From Girardinichthys multiradiatus (lineage: Eukaryota; Chordata; Actinopteri; Cyprinodontiformes; Goodeidae): 64,000 nucleotides of DNA. Below are positions 35,104 through 45,725 of the stretch, in pieces. Positions within the stretch are counted from its first letter, which is position 1; the number at the start of each line of letters is the position of its first letter. The notes below the pieces were generated by a model. It saw only the letters and a list, made by a program, of their open reading frames with translations, had not been told where the DNA came from and made no database searches. A program made the translations under genes and the position numbers. The DNA is taken from assembly GCF_021462225.1 (NCBI RefSeq), contig NC_061794.1, forward strand, positions 44,516,914 through 44,580,913, given 5' to 3'.

Positions 35104-35628
35104 TTGCACTGTGTCATTGTACCTCGCTACACGAGACCATATAAATTACATTAATGGCACATTTTTGGTTTTGTTGTGTGTCCTGTCTTGCAATTTCAGG
35201 CATACCATATCAAGAAACTGGTTGCCTATGTGTGCAAGGGCAGTTTTACTCTACAAAAAGGAAATCTTAAGCCAAAATCCCAATTGCAGCATTGAGTTTA
35301 TTGCATCCAGCATCAAAGTGGGCAGGCCATATTGATGTAATAGTAACCTGTGTTTGTATGACTTTCAACCATTTGTGTGTCATTTATTGGTGTGTAACCA
35401 GATTCTAGCTCCCTGAGCTAATTTCCATGTGCAGTCCCTGACACAAAATACATATATTACAAAAAGAACAGTACAAAAAAAACCAATACAGAGCATACAT
35501 ACGCTTACAATCATCAAATGGTACATCACCTATGATAACTTCAAATTGAAAAAACAAATCATGAAACCATAAAAAATAAATACTACCTCCTTTTCCTATA
35601 CCCTACTGCATACTGTTTGGTTACAACA
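35104..35628. other. Unannotated sequence
   Basis: A 74-codon frame at 35111-35335 has no recognisable domain. The rest is AT-rich. Confidence 0.4.
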
Positions 35629-35630
35629 TA

Positions 35631-36922
35631 CACTACTCAAAAAAATAAAAGGAACACTTAAACAACACAATATAACTCCAAGTAAATCAAACTTCTGTGA
35701 AATCAAACTGTCCACTTAGGAAGCAACACTAATTGACAATCAATTTCACAGCTGTTGTTCGAATGAAATAGACAACAGGAGGAAATCTTTGGCGATTAGC
35801 AAGACACTCAATAAAGGAGTGGTTCTGCAGGTGGGGACCACAGACCACTTCTCAGTACCGATGCTTTCTGGCTGATGTTTTTGTCACTTTTGAATGTTGG
35901 TGGTGCTTTCACACTCGTGGTAGCATGAGACGGACTCTACAACCCACACAAGTGGCTCAGGTAGTGCAGCTCATCCAGGATGGCACATCAATGCGAGCTG
36001 TGGCAAGAAGGTTTGCTGTGTCTGTCAGCGTAGTGTCCAGAGCCTGGAGGCGCTACCAGGAGACAGGCCAGTACACCAGGAGACGTGGAGGAGTCCGTAG
36101 GAGGGCAACAACCCAGCAGCAGGACCACTACCTCCACCTTTGTGCAAGGAGGAACAGGAGGAGCACTGCCAGAGCCCTGCAAAATGACCTCCAGCAGGCC
36201 ACAAATGTGCATGTGTCTGCACAAATGGTTAGAAACCAACTCCATGAGGATGGTATGAGGGCCCGACGTCCACAAATGGGGGTTGTGTTTATAGCCCAAC
36301 ACTGTGCAGGACGCTTGGCATTTGCCAGAGAACACCAGGATTGGTAAATTCACCACAGGTGCCCTGTGCTCTTCACAGATGAAAGCAGGTTCACACTGAG
36401 CACATGTGACAGACGTGACAGAGTCTGGAGACACCGTGGAGAGCGATCTGCTGCCTGCAACATCCTTCAGCATGACCGGTTTGGCAGTGGGTCAGTAATG
36501 ATGTGGGGTGGCATTTCTTTGGAGGGCCGCATGACCCTCCATGTGCTCGCCAGAGGTAGCCTGACTGCCATTAGGTACCAAGATGAGATCCTCAGACCTC
36601 TTGTGAGACCATATGCTGGTGCTGTTGGCCCTGTGTTCCTCCTAATGCAGGACGATGCTAGACCTCATGTGTTTGACTTGTTTTAAGGACATTACATCAA
36701 AGTTGGATCATCCTTTAGTGTGTTTTTCCACTTTAATTTTGTGTGTGACTCCAAATCCAGGCCTCCATTGGTTAATAAATTTGATTTCCTTTGATGATTT
36801 TTCTGTGATTTTGTTGTCAGCACATTTAACTTTGTACAGAACAAAGTATTCAATGAGAATATTTCATTCATTCAGATCTAGGATGTGTTATTTGAATGTT
36901 CCCTTTATTTTTTTGAGGAGTG
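35631..36922 (+). mobile_element. Tc1/mariner element (family A, copy 2), both ends, internal deletion
   Basis: The left end CACTACTCAAAAAAATAAAA follows TA (35629-35630). The right end reads CCCTTTATTTTTTTGAGGAG then TG at 36922. The base pair after the right end is CA, not the expected TA, so that flank has changed. The transposase C-terminal coding region is deleted: DARPHV at about 36670 runs straight into 3' UTR sequence (GACTTGTTTTAAGGACATTA). Confidence 0.9.
35925..36685 (+). pseudogene. Tc1-like transposase pseudogene (family A, copy 2)
   Basis: The first 140 codons are open from ATG 35925, with helix-turn-helix sequence ([19 protein letters not shown]). They end at a TAA (36345-36347) where copy 1 has CAA, a C-to-T nonsense change. 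The catalytic part follows in the same frame (LFTDESRF; LLMQDDARPH, with the Asn after the second D changed to Asp). It is cut off before the third catalytic residue by the deletion. Confidence 0.88.
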
Positions 36923-36924
36923 CA

Positions 36925-37962
36925 GTTTGTTCAGAATATGTGTCAGATGTCACAAAACTTTAAAATATTTCCCCCTAATATAGAAAATAATGCCGTATGA
37001 TCAAATCAATTCTTGCATATCTGTTTTTTTTACAAGGTATTAATTTGTTTCCAAGCAAAATATATTAAATGTTGCATCATTTTTAATTTTGTTGGAAGTT
37101 TATTTTAATTCTATTATTGATAAAATTGAGACAGCTTATTATCCCAGCGCTGTTTTTCTTTTGGGAAAGACGAACTGTCCACTGGATGTTAAACGTGTTA
37201 CTCTACATCTGTTCAGATGTAAATTTGAGAAACTTGTGGTGGAGGGGTCATATTATAAGTTATTTAATATGTATATGTTTTTATAGCTGCGGCTATGGAG
37301 AAATGTCTGGAATGGTCGTAAGCTGCTTTTTGTAAGGATCCAAATTTTCTGTTCATAATAGACTTCAAGAAGTTACATGTGTAAATTAAAGGGTGCGGCA
37401 TATTTATATGAAACCCTGCAGATTATAACTAAATTGGTTATACGTCTTGCTCTGTGCTTTCTCCCTGGTTTATAAGACATTATTCTGGTTTGGTAATTTG
37501 TGTTAGGGATAAAGTCTGACAGCGTTAATTTTCACCATACAATGAAGTCATTTTGTGTCAAATAGTAGGGATAGATGTGTTTCTGCATATCATGGGTGTC
37601 CAAAGAGCAGCCCACAGGTCATGTGTTCACCTCTGAAGGACTCTGTGTGGTTACAACAATTTAAAAAAAAGTTACAAATTGGTCTACACTGGCCTGCCAG
37701 TTGTCTACACCAACTGTCTACACTGTTGTAAAAGGGGAGATTTAGGGCAAAACCTTTCAAAAAAGGTGAAAATCTAAATCTTTTAAATGTAAAATATTGG
37801 GTTGGAAGGCAATCATTTGTCTTTTAAAAACTACATTTTGTGCTTTCAGTTCAATTTCGTAGCAAGGAGCACCATAAACATTTAATGAGATTTGGACGTA
37901 GAGATTCCGAAATACAAAATACATAAAAAGTGACCCAAATATACTCTTCTCAAATACACCCT
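36925..37962. other. AT-rich sequence, nothing recognised
   Basis: No supported feature. Confidence 0.4.
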
Positions 37963-37967
37963 TATCT

Positions 37968-38484
37968 TGTCAGGTTGTGTTGTGGTTGTCTGGTTGGACC
38001 AATGTGCAGAAGGACACTCGACAGCAGCATGGCGAATTGAAGAGCTTCTTTTAATAATAATAATGAAAACTTACAGGATGTCAGGTAACTCAACAGGTAG
38101 CGGTCAGAGCTTGAGCAGGACAAGAAAACAGGGCAATCTCAGTAGGTAGACGGGAAGAACGAGCAAATGACAATGAAAATCAGTGAGCTTTTAAACAGAG
38201 GGAAGTGCAGTGTGGACCAATGAGAAAAGGGAATGGGTAATCAGATGAAATGATGAACAGGTGTGAAGACAAGCTGCAGGGAACTCAGGAGAAATGTATC
38301 TGAAGGTAAACAACCAGTAGGGGGAGCAAGACTTGACTAACAAAATTAAGTGGACAGATCTAAAGGGAAAACACATGAACACCAGCACTGAACAGTGATT
38401 AAATAAACTACTAAAGAAGGAACAGAAAAACACCTAACAGAAAAAAAGTAAACTAACAAAAAACCCAAAATGGTGGATCCTGAC
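37968..38484 (-). mobile_element. Solo LTR, minus orientation, adjoining a pentanucleotide array
   Basis: The plus strand begins TGTCAGGTTGTG and ends TGGTGGATCCTGAC. The minus strand therefore starts GTCAGGATCCACC and ends CAACCTGACA. The left flank is TATCT (37963-37967) and the right flank is TATCT (38485-38489), a matching 5-bp target duplication. The final A of the minus-strand start TGTC.. is altered. A TTTAAAAGC TATA-like site and an AATAAT/ATTAAA signal occur on the minus strand in LTR-like positions. Confidence 0.78.
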
Positions 38485-38539
38485 TATCTTATCTTATTTT
38501 ATCTTATCTTATCTTATCTTATCTTATCTTATCTTATCT

Positions 38540-38569
<30 letters not shown>
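38485..38569. repeat. Pentanucleotide microsatellite (TATCT)17
   Basis: Seventeen units, one of them TATTT. The array directly abuts the LTR, and its unit equals the target duplication. Confidence 0.95.
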
Positions 38570-38570
<1 letters not shown>

Positions 38571-39875
38571 GTTTGTTGTTATTGTAAAATAAAAAGAAAT
38601 TGTGTATGTATAATTTTAGAAAGAACTGTTTTATGCAGTCAATTCAACATTTTTGGCCAGCGTGCAAAAAGCTTGGACACCACTGATGCATATTAAAAAT
38701 AAATCCAGACCCTCAGAGCTCAACGCACCTATGTGCTGCTAGAGGTGTTTCTACAGGCTGTGAGATCTTGGGTTGGACTTTGAGTTTAGTGTAAAATCTG
38801 TTGTGGATTTTTGTACATTTAAGATTAGATTTAATCAACTTTAGAAGCTACAGATGAAATCATTTAAGTCGTGTCCTGATATGAAAAATTCTTGAATTTA
38901 AAGTGATGTGCTCTTTTTGGAATATAATGGTTTTAGTTGTTTCACAGCTTGTAACTTAGTGACTGAACAGCATGAGCTAAACTGCAAATAGGAGCAATGT
39001 TTACTGCTTGTAGGCTTTTTAAAAAAGTGAAATTATCTTTCTTTGTATTTTGCTTTTCATCTTTTTTTTGTTTTTAGTTGTTAAACAATATGCTGTCACT
39101 GTCTGATGTCTTTCTTATTTCTCCTCTACTTTTTTCAGCATCACCTTCATTCTCTCCCTTCTGTCTTTGTCTTTTTCCCACACCCCTGTTTTTTCTGTGT
39201 CTGCTGGCAGCCATGTGTTACGCTCACTACAATGTCATGCTGGGTCACTAAAACAAACACACACACTCTCCCACGCGGCGTCAGTGCCTGTTATAGTGAC
39301 AATGCCACGAACAAAACCAGCAACAGACAAATATATAAAAGTGGGCTAAAATTCTATTTAATTTCAGGAGATTTCCACATCAGCGCTGCTCTCATAAACC
39401 CTATGTTTAGACATCAATGCAGCTTCAGGAAAACCAGGGGAGCCAGAAAGATAAATACACTGAATTATAAAGTTTTGGAGACAGTCATCCCCAAATAGCA
39501 TGGGTACTTTTTTTCATGGGTTAAATAGGAGACACATGGGACCACAGAGCGTCTGTAGTCATAAAAAAATGTTTTCATCTGCTCTTGCAGGCTGTCATCT
39601 TAAATTTGGATCTCATTTTTCCTCTTGTTTGCTCAGAGTTTTGTGTTTCTCCTTTTCATTTGTTTAACACATTTTTTTGTTTTCTATTTATAAAAGTTTG
39701 GAACATTTTTAAATGTAACACAGTGGACTATCAGAAGGAAAATAAAATGGGATAACCCTGAAATAGCCGTAAATTGAATTTCCCAAAATAACTTTTTTTT
39801 AAATGAAAAAAAGTTTAATAAAATGAAGGAAACAGATAAGATGAAATAAATGAACAAAAAGTTTTATCCTAGGTT
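38570..39875. other. AT-rich sequence, nothing recognised
   Basis: The 130-codon plus frame at 39106-39498 starts in T/C-rich sequence and has no domain. No gene call is made. Confidence 0.4.
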
Positions 39876-39879
39876 TGGG

Positions 39880-41005
39880 AGCAGGGCCACACCTCAACCC
39901 TACCTCTAATTACCCAGCAGTCCACTTACACCTTTACCAGGTTTTCTTCCAGAATTGTCTTGTATTTAGCCCCATCCTCCTCCCCATCAACTTGACCAAC
40001 TACCCTGTCCCTGCTACAGAAAAGCATTCCAGCAACATGTAGCTGCCACCAACATGTTTCACCTTGGAGATGGGCAGAATGATAATTAATGCAGTTTTTT
40101 CTCCATAAAAAGCATTTTGCATGTGGGCAAAAAGTTTAAGGTTGTTCTCATCTGTCCAGAGCTCCTTTCTCCACTTGTTTGCCACATGGCTTGTGGCACA
40201 CTCTAACCACTCTAATACATTTGTCCATAAAGGCCAGATTTGCAGTGTGCAAGACTAATAATTATCATGTCAACATATTAGTTGTGGATCTCTGCAGCTC
40301 CTCCAGAGTTGCCATGGTTTTGCTGCTTCTCTGATTAATGATCTCTTTGCCCAGCCTGTCAGTTTTGGTGGACAGCTATGACTTGTTAGGCTTGGAGTTG
40401 TGCCATACTGTTTCAGATGATGTATTGAATATTGTTATGTGAGATGTTTAAAATTTGAAATAATATTTCATATCCTAATCCTGCTTTGAACATCCAGACA
40501 ACTTTCTCCGTGATCTGTCTGCTGTATTGGTTGTCCTCATGATGCTGTTTGCTTTCTAATATTCTCTAAAAACCTCTGAAATTAAATTACACACAGGTGG
40601 AATCTACTAAGCAGCTATGCATGCTATACTTTTCATATTTCTATTAAAAAAAGTCATGCATCATTGTCCTTACATTTCACAATTGTGTGCTATATGTGTT
40701 TGTTTATTTGTGCAAATCACAGTAAAATAGATTGAAGTTTGTGGTGTAATATAACAAAATGTTAAAGGTTGAGCACGGCACTGGTGGTATAGCGTGTGAT
40801 CATGAGGCTATAGTCCTCAAAGTGCCTGTCCCGGGTTTGAGATGCAGACCCCGCGACCTTTGCTGAATGTCTCCCCCTCTCTTTGCCCTCTTTCCTGTCT
40901 ACCTACTGTCGGAAAAATTAAAAATTAAAGGCCTCTAGTTCTGCAAAAAAAAAAAAAACATACAAAAAAAATTTAAAAGGCTGTGAATGCCTTTTCAAGG
41001 CATTG
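39880..41005 (-). mobile_element. Decayed Tc1-like element (family E, copy 2) containing a SINE
   Basis: The transposase remnant is on the minus strand: WTDENNLKLF (first acidic D region) and VKHVGGSYMLLECF at 40185-40000. It continues with the same 3'-to-5' block order as 33.0-33.7 kb. The right end CCTTTTCAAGGCATTG is followed by TA (41006-41007). The left terminus is missing. A SINE at about 40773-40970 interrupts the terminal region. Confidence 0.78.
40773..40970 (+). repeat. tRNA-derived SINE nested in a Tc1 remnant
   Basis: The A-box-like GGTGGTATAGCGTG and B-box-like GGGTTTGAGATGC are correctly spaced. They are followed by TGTCTCCCCCTCTCTTTGCC and TTTCCTGTCTACC, then AAAGGCCTC and an A-rich tail. 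TTAAAGGTTG before and TTAAAAGGCTG after may be the target duplication (approximate). This SINE family differs from the 19 kb family. Confidence 0.78.
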
Positions 41006-41009
41006 TAGT

Positions 41010-42165
41010 TGAAACTAAGCCACAAAATAAAAGTAAAAAAAGAGTTATTTTCTAGAACCTCACTCTGTTTTCAGTTTTGTTTTTGAAGCTTACGCGTCCA
41101 CAGAAAAGGTCTTTAATAATCGCCCCTCTGCCCCTTTAAGTAATTTGTATGTGAGCCCATGACAGAAGCAGGTTGCCAAAATCCACTGGAGAATGAAAAT
41201 GGCAGATTTCCAATGTCAAAGTTTACTGATAATATGTAGTCATGTGCCTTTAATCTGTGTCAGGATGTTTAGTTTCTTTTACATCTGTAGCTGACTTCAG
41301 ATTACAACCTTAAATTAAAAAGAAAATTAAGAAGAAGAAAAAGGAAAACACCTAAAAAAAGTGGACACAAACACTTTAGACAGATGACCAGAACTAAATA
41401 AAAACAGAACCTGAGCCTGGGTTCCTGCTGACTCAGAATCTGGAACCGTGATTGGCTGATTTGACTGTTTCCACGCTGATTGATGAGTTCCACCACTGAA
41501 CATTAGTGGTTAGGCCTGCCCAGGATCTGAACCCACAACCCACAAGTCCTTCAAAGCCAAGGCCACCAAACCAGCAGACCTCTGAGGTTTAACACCCACA
41601 CCTTGGCTCCCACCGAGGAGGGAGGGCCAGAGCAGGAAGGAGAAGGAAGAATATACAGCTGAAAAAAAATACTCATAGAAGCTGAGGAAAAAAGTGAGTT
41701 AAAAGGAGAAAACCGAATATGTCTCTGTTATGTCTGTTAAGAATTTAGCCTTACTTATTTATGCAAATGTTCAAATTGGATATTAGCTTATTTGTATGTC
41801 CTTAGAGCAGACACAGAGATTAATACCCATTTTGTTATCTGCAAATAATGCTTTATCTAACAATCAGCTGCCACGTTCCTAAATCATTCTACCATAGACC
41901 AATTATTAGGAACAGTGAAAGTAATATCATGACCTGATCCTATGACAAAACCACTACGTTGCAGTTGCAGTTTTGACAAAAATTAAATTATATTTAGTCA
42001 AACAGCCGGCTATTAAAACAATCCAGGTGAGTGACATTTTTGCTTTGGCTTAATGTTGGAAAAAGGCAAAATGAACAAAAAAAAAAAAAAAACACTTTCT
42101 TGCATGTTTGTTCATTCTTTTGCCACTCAACATTTCCCAATCTAGTTTTTTCACTCTGTTCCCTC
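41010..42165. other. AT-rich sequence, nothing recognised
   Basis: No gene or defined repeat. The stretch ends in a poly-A run near 42080. Confidence 0.4.
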
Positions 42166-42171
42166 TGAGCA

Positions 42172-42202
42172 TCCATCCATCCATCCATCCATCCATCCAT
42201 CC
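42172..42202. repeat. (CATC)n microsatellite
   Basis: About seven CATC/CGTC units, probably the 3' tail of the adjoining LINE. Confidence 0.85.
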
Positions 42203-42600
42203 GTCCGTCCATCGCCTTTTGAACATCCAAATTCAGGTTGTGGTAGCTCCCAGGGTGTTTCCAGGCCAGAAGGGATATAATCTTTCCAACAAGTTTCTCG
42301 CGGTGGGACATGGCTGGAAAACCTCCTAAGGCTCTCTAGGACTGAGTATAGCCACTCTACGGAGAGAGATCGTTTCCAATCAAGCACTACACACAGTAAT
42401 AGTGCCCCCATTCTTCGGTCATGATTAGTAGTTGGATCAGAAGTGAGAAATAGGGCAAACCAGACCAGTAAATTAAGAGCTATGCTTTTGGCACTGTCAT
42501 CTTTACAACAACTGGAGCAGTGCCGGAAGGCAGACAAGGCGCCAGACCAACCTTCCATCACTTGTGAACAAGTCAGGATTCTTAAACACATTTACAGTCT
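42172..42600 (-). mobile_element. Decayed LINE 3' region with (ATGG)n tail
   Basis: On the minus strand a translation shows FSSHVPPRETCWKDYI, the counterpart of the C-terminal PTGRRPRGRPRTRWRDY region of the LINE at 6.6 kb. The element ends in (GGAT)n (plus CATC repeats 42172-42202). It is strongly diverged. Confidence 0.6.
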
Positions 42601-42887
42601 TCCAAGTCTTCCTTCATCAGCTATATTGTCTAATTATTAAAAAACAAAATTAAATTAATTAGCTTAAATAAAAAAAAGGATTCTTAAATGCCTCCTTTTC
42701 AGACAGAGACCTAATTGTGACCCAGTAGGAGCAACCTACATTTTTAAAGTTGAGAACCATGACCTAGAAACTAAAAAAGGGGTTTTTAAATGTGAAAGAA
42801 TGAAGCATCACTTCCTGTCAGGAATATGACATACTGTATGTGTTGGCTTCAATGTGTCCTATTCTGTGTAGTGCTGGAGTCTCAAGC

Positions 42888-43075
42888 TCTAGTCCTCAAG
42901 ATCCTGCAACGTTTAGACACATCCTCGATGCAGCAAACCTCAACCAAATGTTTGAATAACATTGACAACATGCAGTCAATTTCCACAGTCCGGCTAATGA
43001 TTTAGTTATTTGATTCTAGTGTGTTAAAGCAGAGATGCATCTAAACGTTGCCAGAGATGGATGCTTGAGGACTGA
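42888..43075. repeat. Palindromic MITE (hAT-like non-autonomous element)
   Basis: The left arm AGTCCTCAAG..GCAACGTTTAGACACATC is inverted in the right arm GATGCATCTAAACGTTGC..CTTGAGGACT. The ends lie about 190 bp apart. There is no coding capacity. Related pieces are at 26.65 and 52.47 kb. Confidence 0.65.
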
Positions 43076-43249
43076 ATGTAGAGACCCCTGGTGACGTGAT
43101 TGTGTCTTGGGAGGAAGGGTCCAGAAATGTACTGTCTGCTTCTGGATCAGGACAGGGTGCGTTTGTTTGCTGTGACAACCATCTTATTTTATTTTATTTG
43201 AACATATGGGGATGGATTGGCCTTAGTTGATGAGCCAGAGGAGCTTAAT

Positions 43250-45111
43250 AAATATATTGCCCTGGCGATCCGTTGGAGGCCAGGATGAGAGAGAGAAGGC
43301 GAACTCGTGTAGAACAGGGCGTCCTCAGGACCTGGCCCTAGATGGGCAGGCGCTACACAGTATCACTCATTGCACCAAACCACTAGAATTAGTTTTGTGT
43401 GGAAATCACAGAGAACTCGTTTCCTTATATGTTTTCCCGGTCTCTCAAAGCGCTCTGGTCCTGGGGTTCCCCTGGTTGCGGGACCACAACCCCCACCTGA
43501 AATGGGCCGAACTCAGGGTAGACGCCTGGTCCACCCATTGTCTGTCGGGTTGTTTGAAATCTGCTGTTTCCCCTAGAACACCCACTGAGAAGGCTGAAGG
43601 GGTCGAACCGGCGGACTTAGCCATGGTCCCCACCAATTATCATGATCTTCAACAGGTTTTCAGTAAATCTCGTGTTTTATCACTGCCTGGCCACCGCCCT
43701 TATGACTGCGCCATTGAGCTCCTTCCTGGGGCCCCATTGCCCACTAGTCGACTATTTAGACTCTCTCAGCCTGAGCGATTGGTCATGGAAAAATACATAG
43801 CAGACTACCTGGCTGCTGGAATTATCCGCCCCTCATCTTCACCCCTGGGGGTTTTTCTTTGTGGGTAAGAAGGACGGCAGTCTAAGGACGTGTATTGATT
43901 ATAGCGGGCTGAATTCCTTTACAATACAGAACAAATACCCGTTACCATTACTCTCTTCGGCTTTCGAACCTGTTCAGGATGCCACTGTCTTTACCAAGCT
44001 AGACCATAGAAACGCCTACCAACTCATACGTGTCTGCCAGGGAGACGAGTGGAAGACCGCCTTCAAGACACCTTTGGGACATTTTGAATACCTTACTTCG
44101 TAACCGGCCTACCACGTTCCCGTGGCATGATTGCCATCTTCACCATTGTAGATCGCTTTTCGAAAGCATGTCACCTCATTCCGCTACGAAAGCTGCCCTC
44201 TGCCCTACAAACAGCCAAGCTGCTAGTGAAACATGTTTCGTCTGGACGGAATTCCCCAGGAGATCTTATCTGACCGCGGCCCACAGTTCACCGCCCTGGT
44301 TTGGAAAGAGTTCTGCGCCACCCTGGAGGTGAAGGTTTCGCTGACCTCCGGATACCACCCCCAGGCTAATGGTCAGGTGGAGCGTCTGAACCAGGAACCT
44401 TGGGGTGCGTGACGTCATCAGATCCCTCCGAGTAGAGTACTTTCCTGCCATGGGTGGAGTACTCCCACAACTCCCACATCTCTGCTGCTACGGGCTGTAC
44501 ACCTTTTGAAACCTCCTTGGGGTACCAGCCGCCCCTGTTCCCTGCCGACAACAAGGAGACGGCCGTGGCCTCAGTCCAGCACCATATCCGCAGATGCAGG
44601 CGTATGTGGTCCTCCACCTCCAGGGCGCTCCAGAGGTCTGCCGCCCACAATAAGCACTACGCAGACTGCCGACGTGTGCAGGTCCCCGCCCTACCACCCG
44701 GGTCAGAAGGTTTGGCTCTCCGCACGCAACGTCCCACTCAAATCATTGTCAAGGAATCTATCTCCCAGGTTTATTGGGGCGTATGTCGTCGACTCTGTAG
44801 TCAGTCCCACCACTGTTCGTCTCCGTCTGCTGTCCAGTTTTTGTATCCACCCGGTCTTTCATGTCTCACAACTTAAGCCTGTCCATGACAGTACGCTCTG
44901 CCCTCCAGCCGAGCCCCCTCCCCCAGCCAGGGAGTTTCAGGGCCATTCCCGTCGACGAGGCAGTGGTTGGCAGAACCTCGTCAACTGGGAGGGGTACGGT
45001 CCAGAGGACTGGTCCTGGGCGCCCAGCTCCTTCGTGGTGGACCCTGCCTTGATCCGGGACTTCCTTTCCTCCCAGCGTGCTCCTCCTGGGCCGCCGAGTG
45101 GCGGCCGTTGA
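43250..45111 (+). pseudogene. Gypsy pol pseudogene (protease end, RT start, integrase, chromodomain)
   Basis: [15 protein letters not shown] marks the end of a retroviral-type protease. [19 protein letters not shown] and [16 protein letters not shown] mark the RT N-terminus, with a one-base insertion near 43850 changing frame. After the deletion, [30 protein letters not shown] and [17 protein letters not shown] show the integrase core. VHPVFHVSQLKP, then VNWEGYGPEDWSW, is the chromodomain-like tail ending at 45111. At least three frame changes are present. Confidence 0.88.
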
Positions 45112-45122
45112 GGGGGAGGTGG
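45111..45122 (+). promoter_or_regulatory. Polypurine tract of the 43-45 kb Gypsy element
   Basis: AGGGGGAGGTGG directly precedes the TG of the 3' LTR. This is the usual primer site for plus-strand DNA synthesis in LTR retrotransposons. Confidence 0.75.
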
Positions 45123-45725
45123 TGTCAGATTCTGTGCAATAAAAGGGAGGACTGCCAGCACATCAGTGGCTGACTGTTTTGCCCCAGTGGTATTACAAAC
45201 TGGCCTCTCCTCGAATCTCGTATTTTTTTAAATTAAGAATCCTCTTGTTAAGCTTCCTGCTAACCATTTGCCTCTTCCACGCAGGTACTGCCTTCCGTTC
45301 TCGCTAGTTTTTGTTAAGGAACCTCTGGAATCCCAAGGACCGTGAACTTCTCTGGACACTTTATCTGGCTGGCAGTCCAAACTAATCTGTGCACCGCTCT
45401 AGTCGCAAACCCTGTCCACCCTCCGATGGAATACCATCTCCAACCTCCTCTAAAGCTTCTGCAAGCACTGTCCGCCTGGTCAGCTCTCAGACCTGACACG
45501 CCCTCTCCCTGGTGGATACCCGGCTCCTGATCAGTAAGCTTTCCTCCATCTAGCAACATTCTATCTGCGTGACTCGTTACTTACCCTCGTTCTTCCTCAG
45601 CAGTCCAGCTCCTAGTTACGAGGGCCCTCGGACCTCGCTCCTGTATTTGAATAAATTAACGAAACTATTCTCTGTCTCTGAGTGTCTTCTGTATGTGGGT
45701 CAAGTCGGTGGTTAAAACCATGACA
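45123..45725 (+). repeat. 3' LTR of the 43-45 kb Gypsy element (603 bp)
   Basis: It begins TGTCAGATTCTGTGC after the polypurine tract and ends TTAAAACCATGACA. It has AATAAA at about 45650 and the shared TGTATGTGGGTCAAGTC end. It is shorter than the 788-bp solo LTR of the same broad family at 5.2 kb, apparently through loss of sequence in the first part. Confidence 0.85.

Larger units (their letters stand above)
43209..45725 (+). mobile_element. Rearranged Ty3/Gypsy element, 5'-truncated, with 3' LTR
   Basis: Protease C-terminus, start of RT, integrase core, chromodomain and 3' LTR occur in order, but the 5' LTR, gag and protease active site are missing. An internal deletion near 44098 joins RT motif sequence (GHFEYL) to the integrase core (FVTGLP), removing the RT catalytic region, RNase H and the integrase zinc-binding domain. 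The 3' flank after the LTR is TTCAC; no matching 5' flank exists. Confidence 0.88.

Noticed and set aside
42151..42591. 146-codon minus-strand frame as a gene
   Set aside because: It reads through a CATC microsatellite into LINE C-terminal sequence, so it is a retrotransposon remnant.
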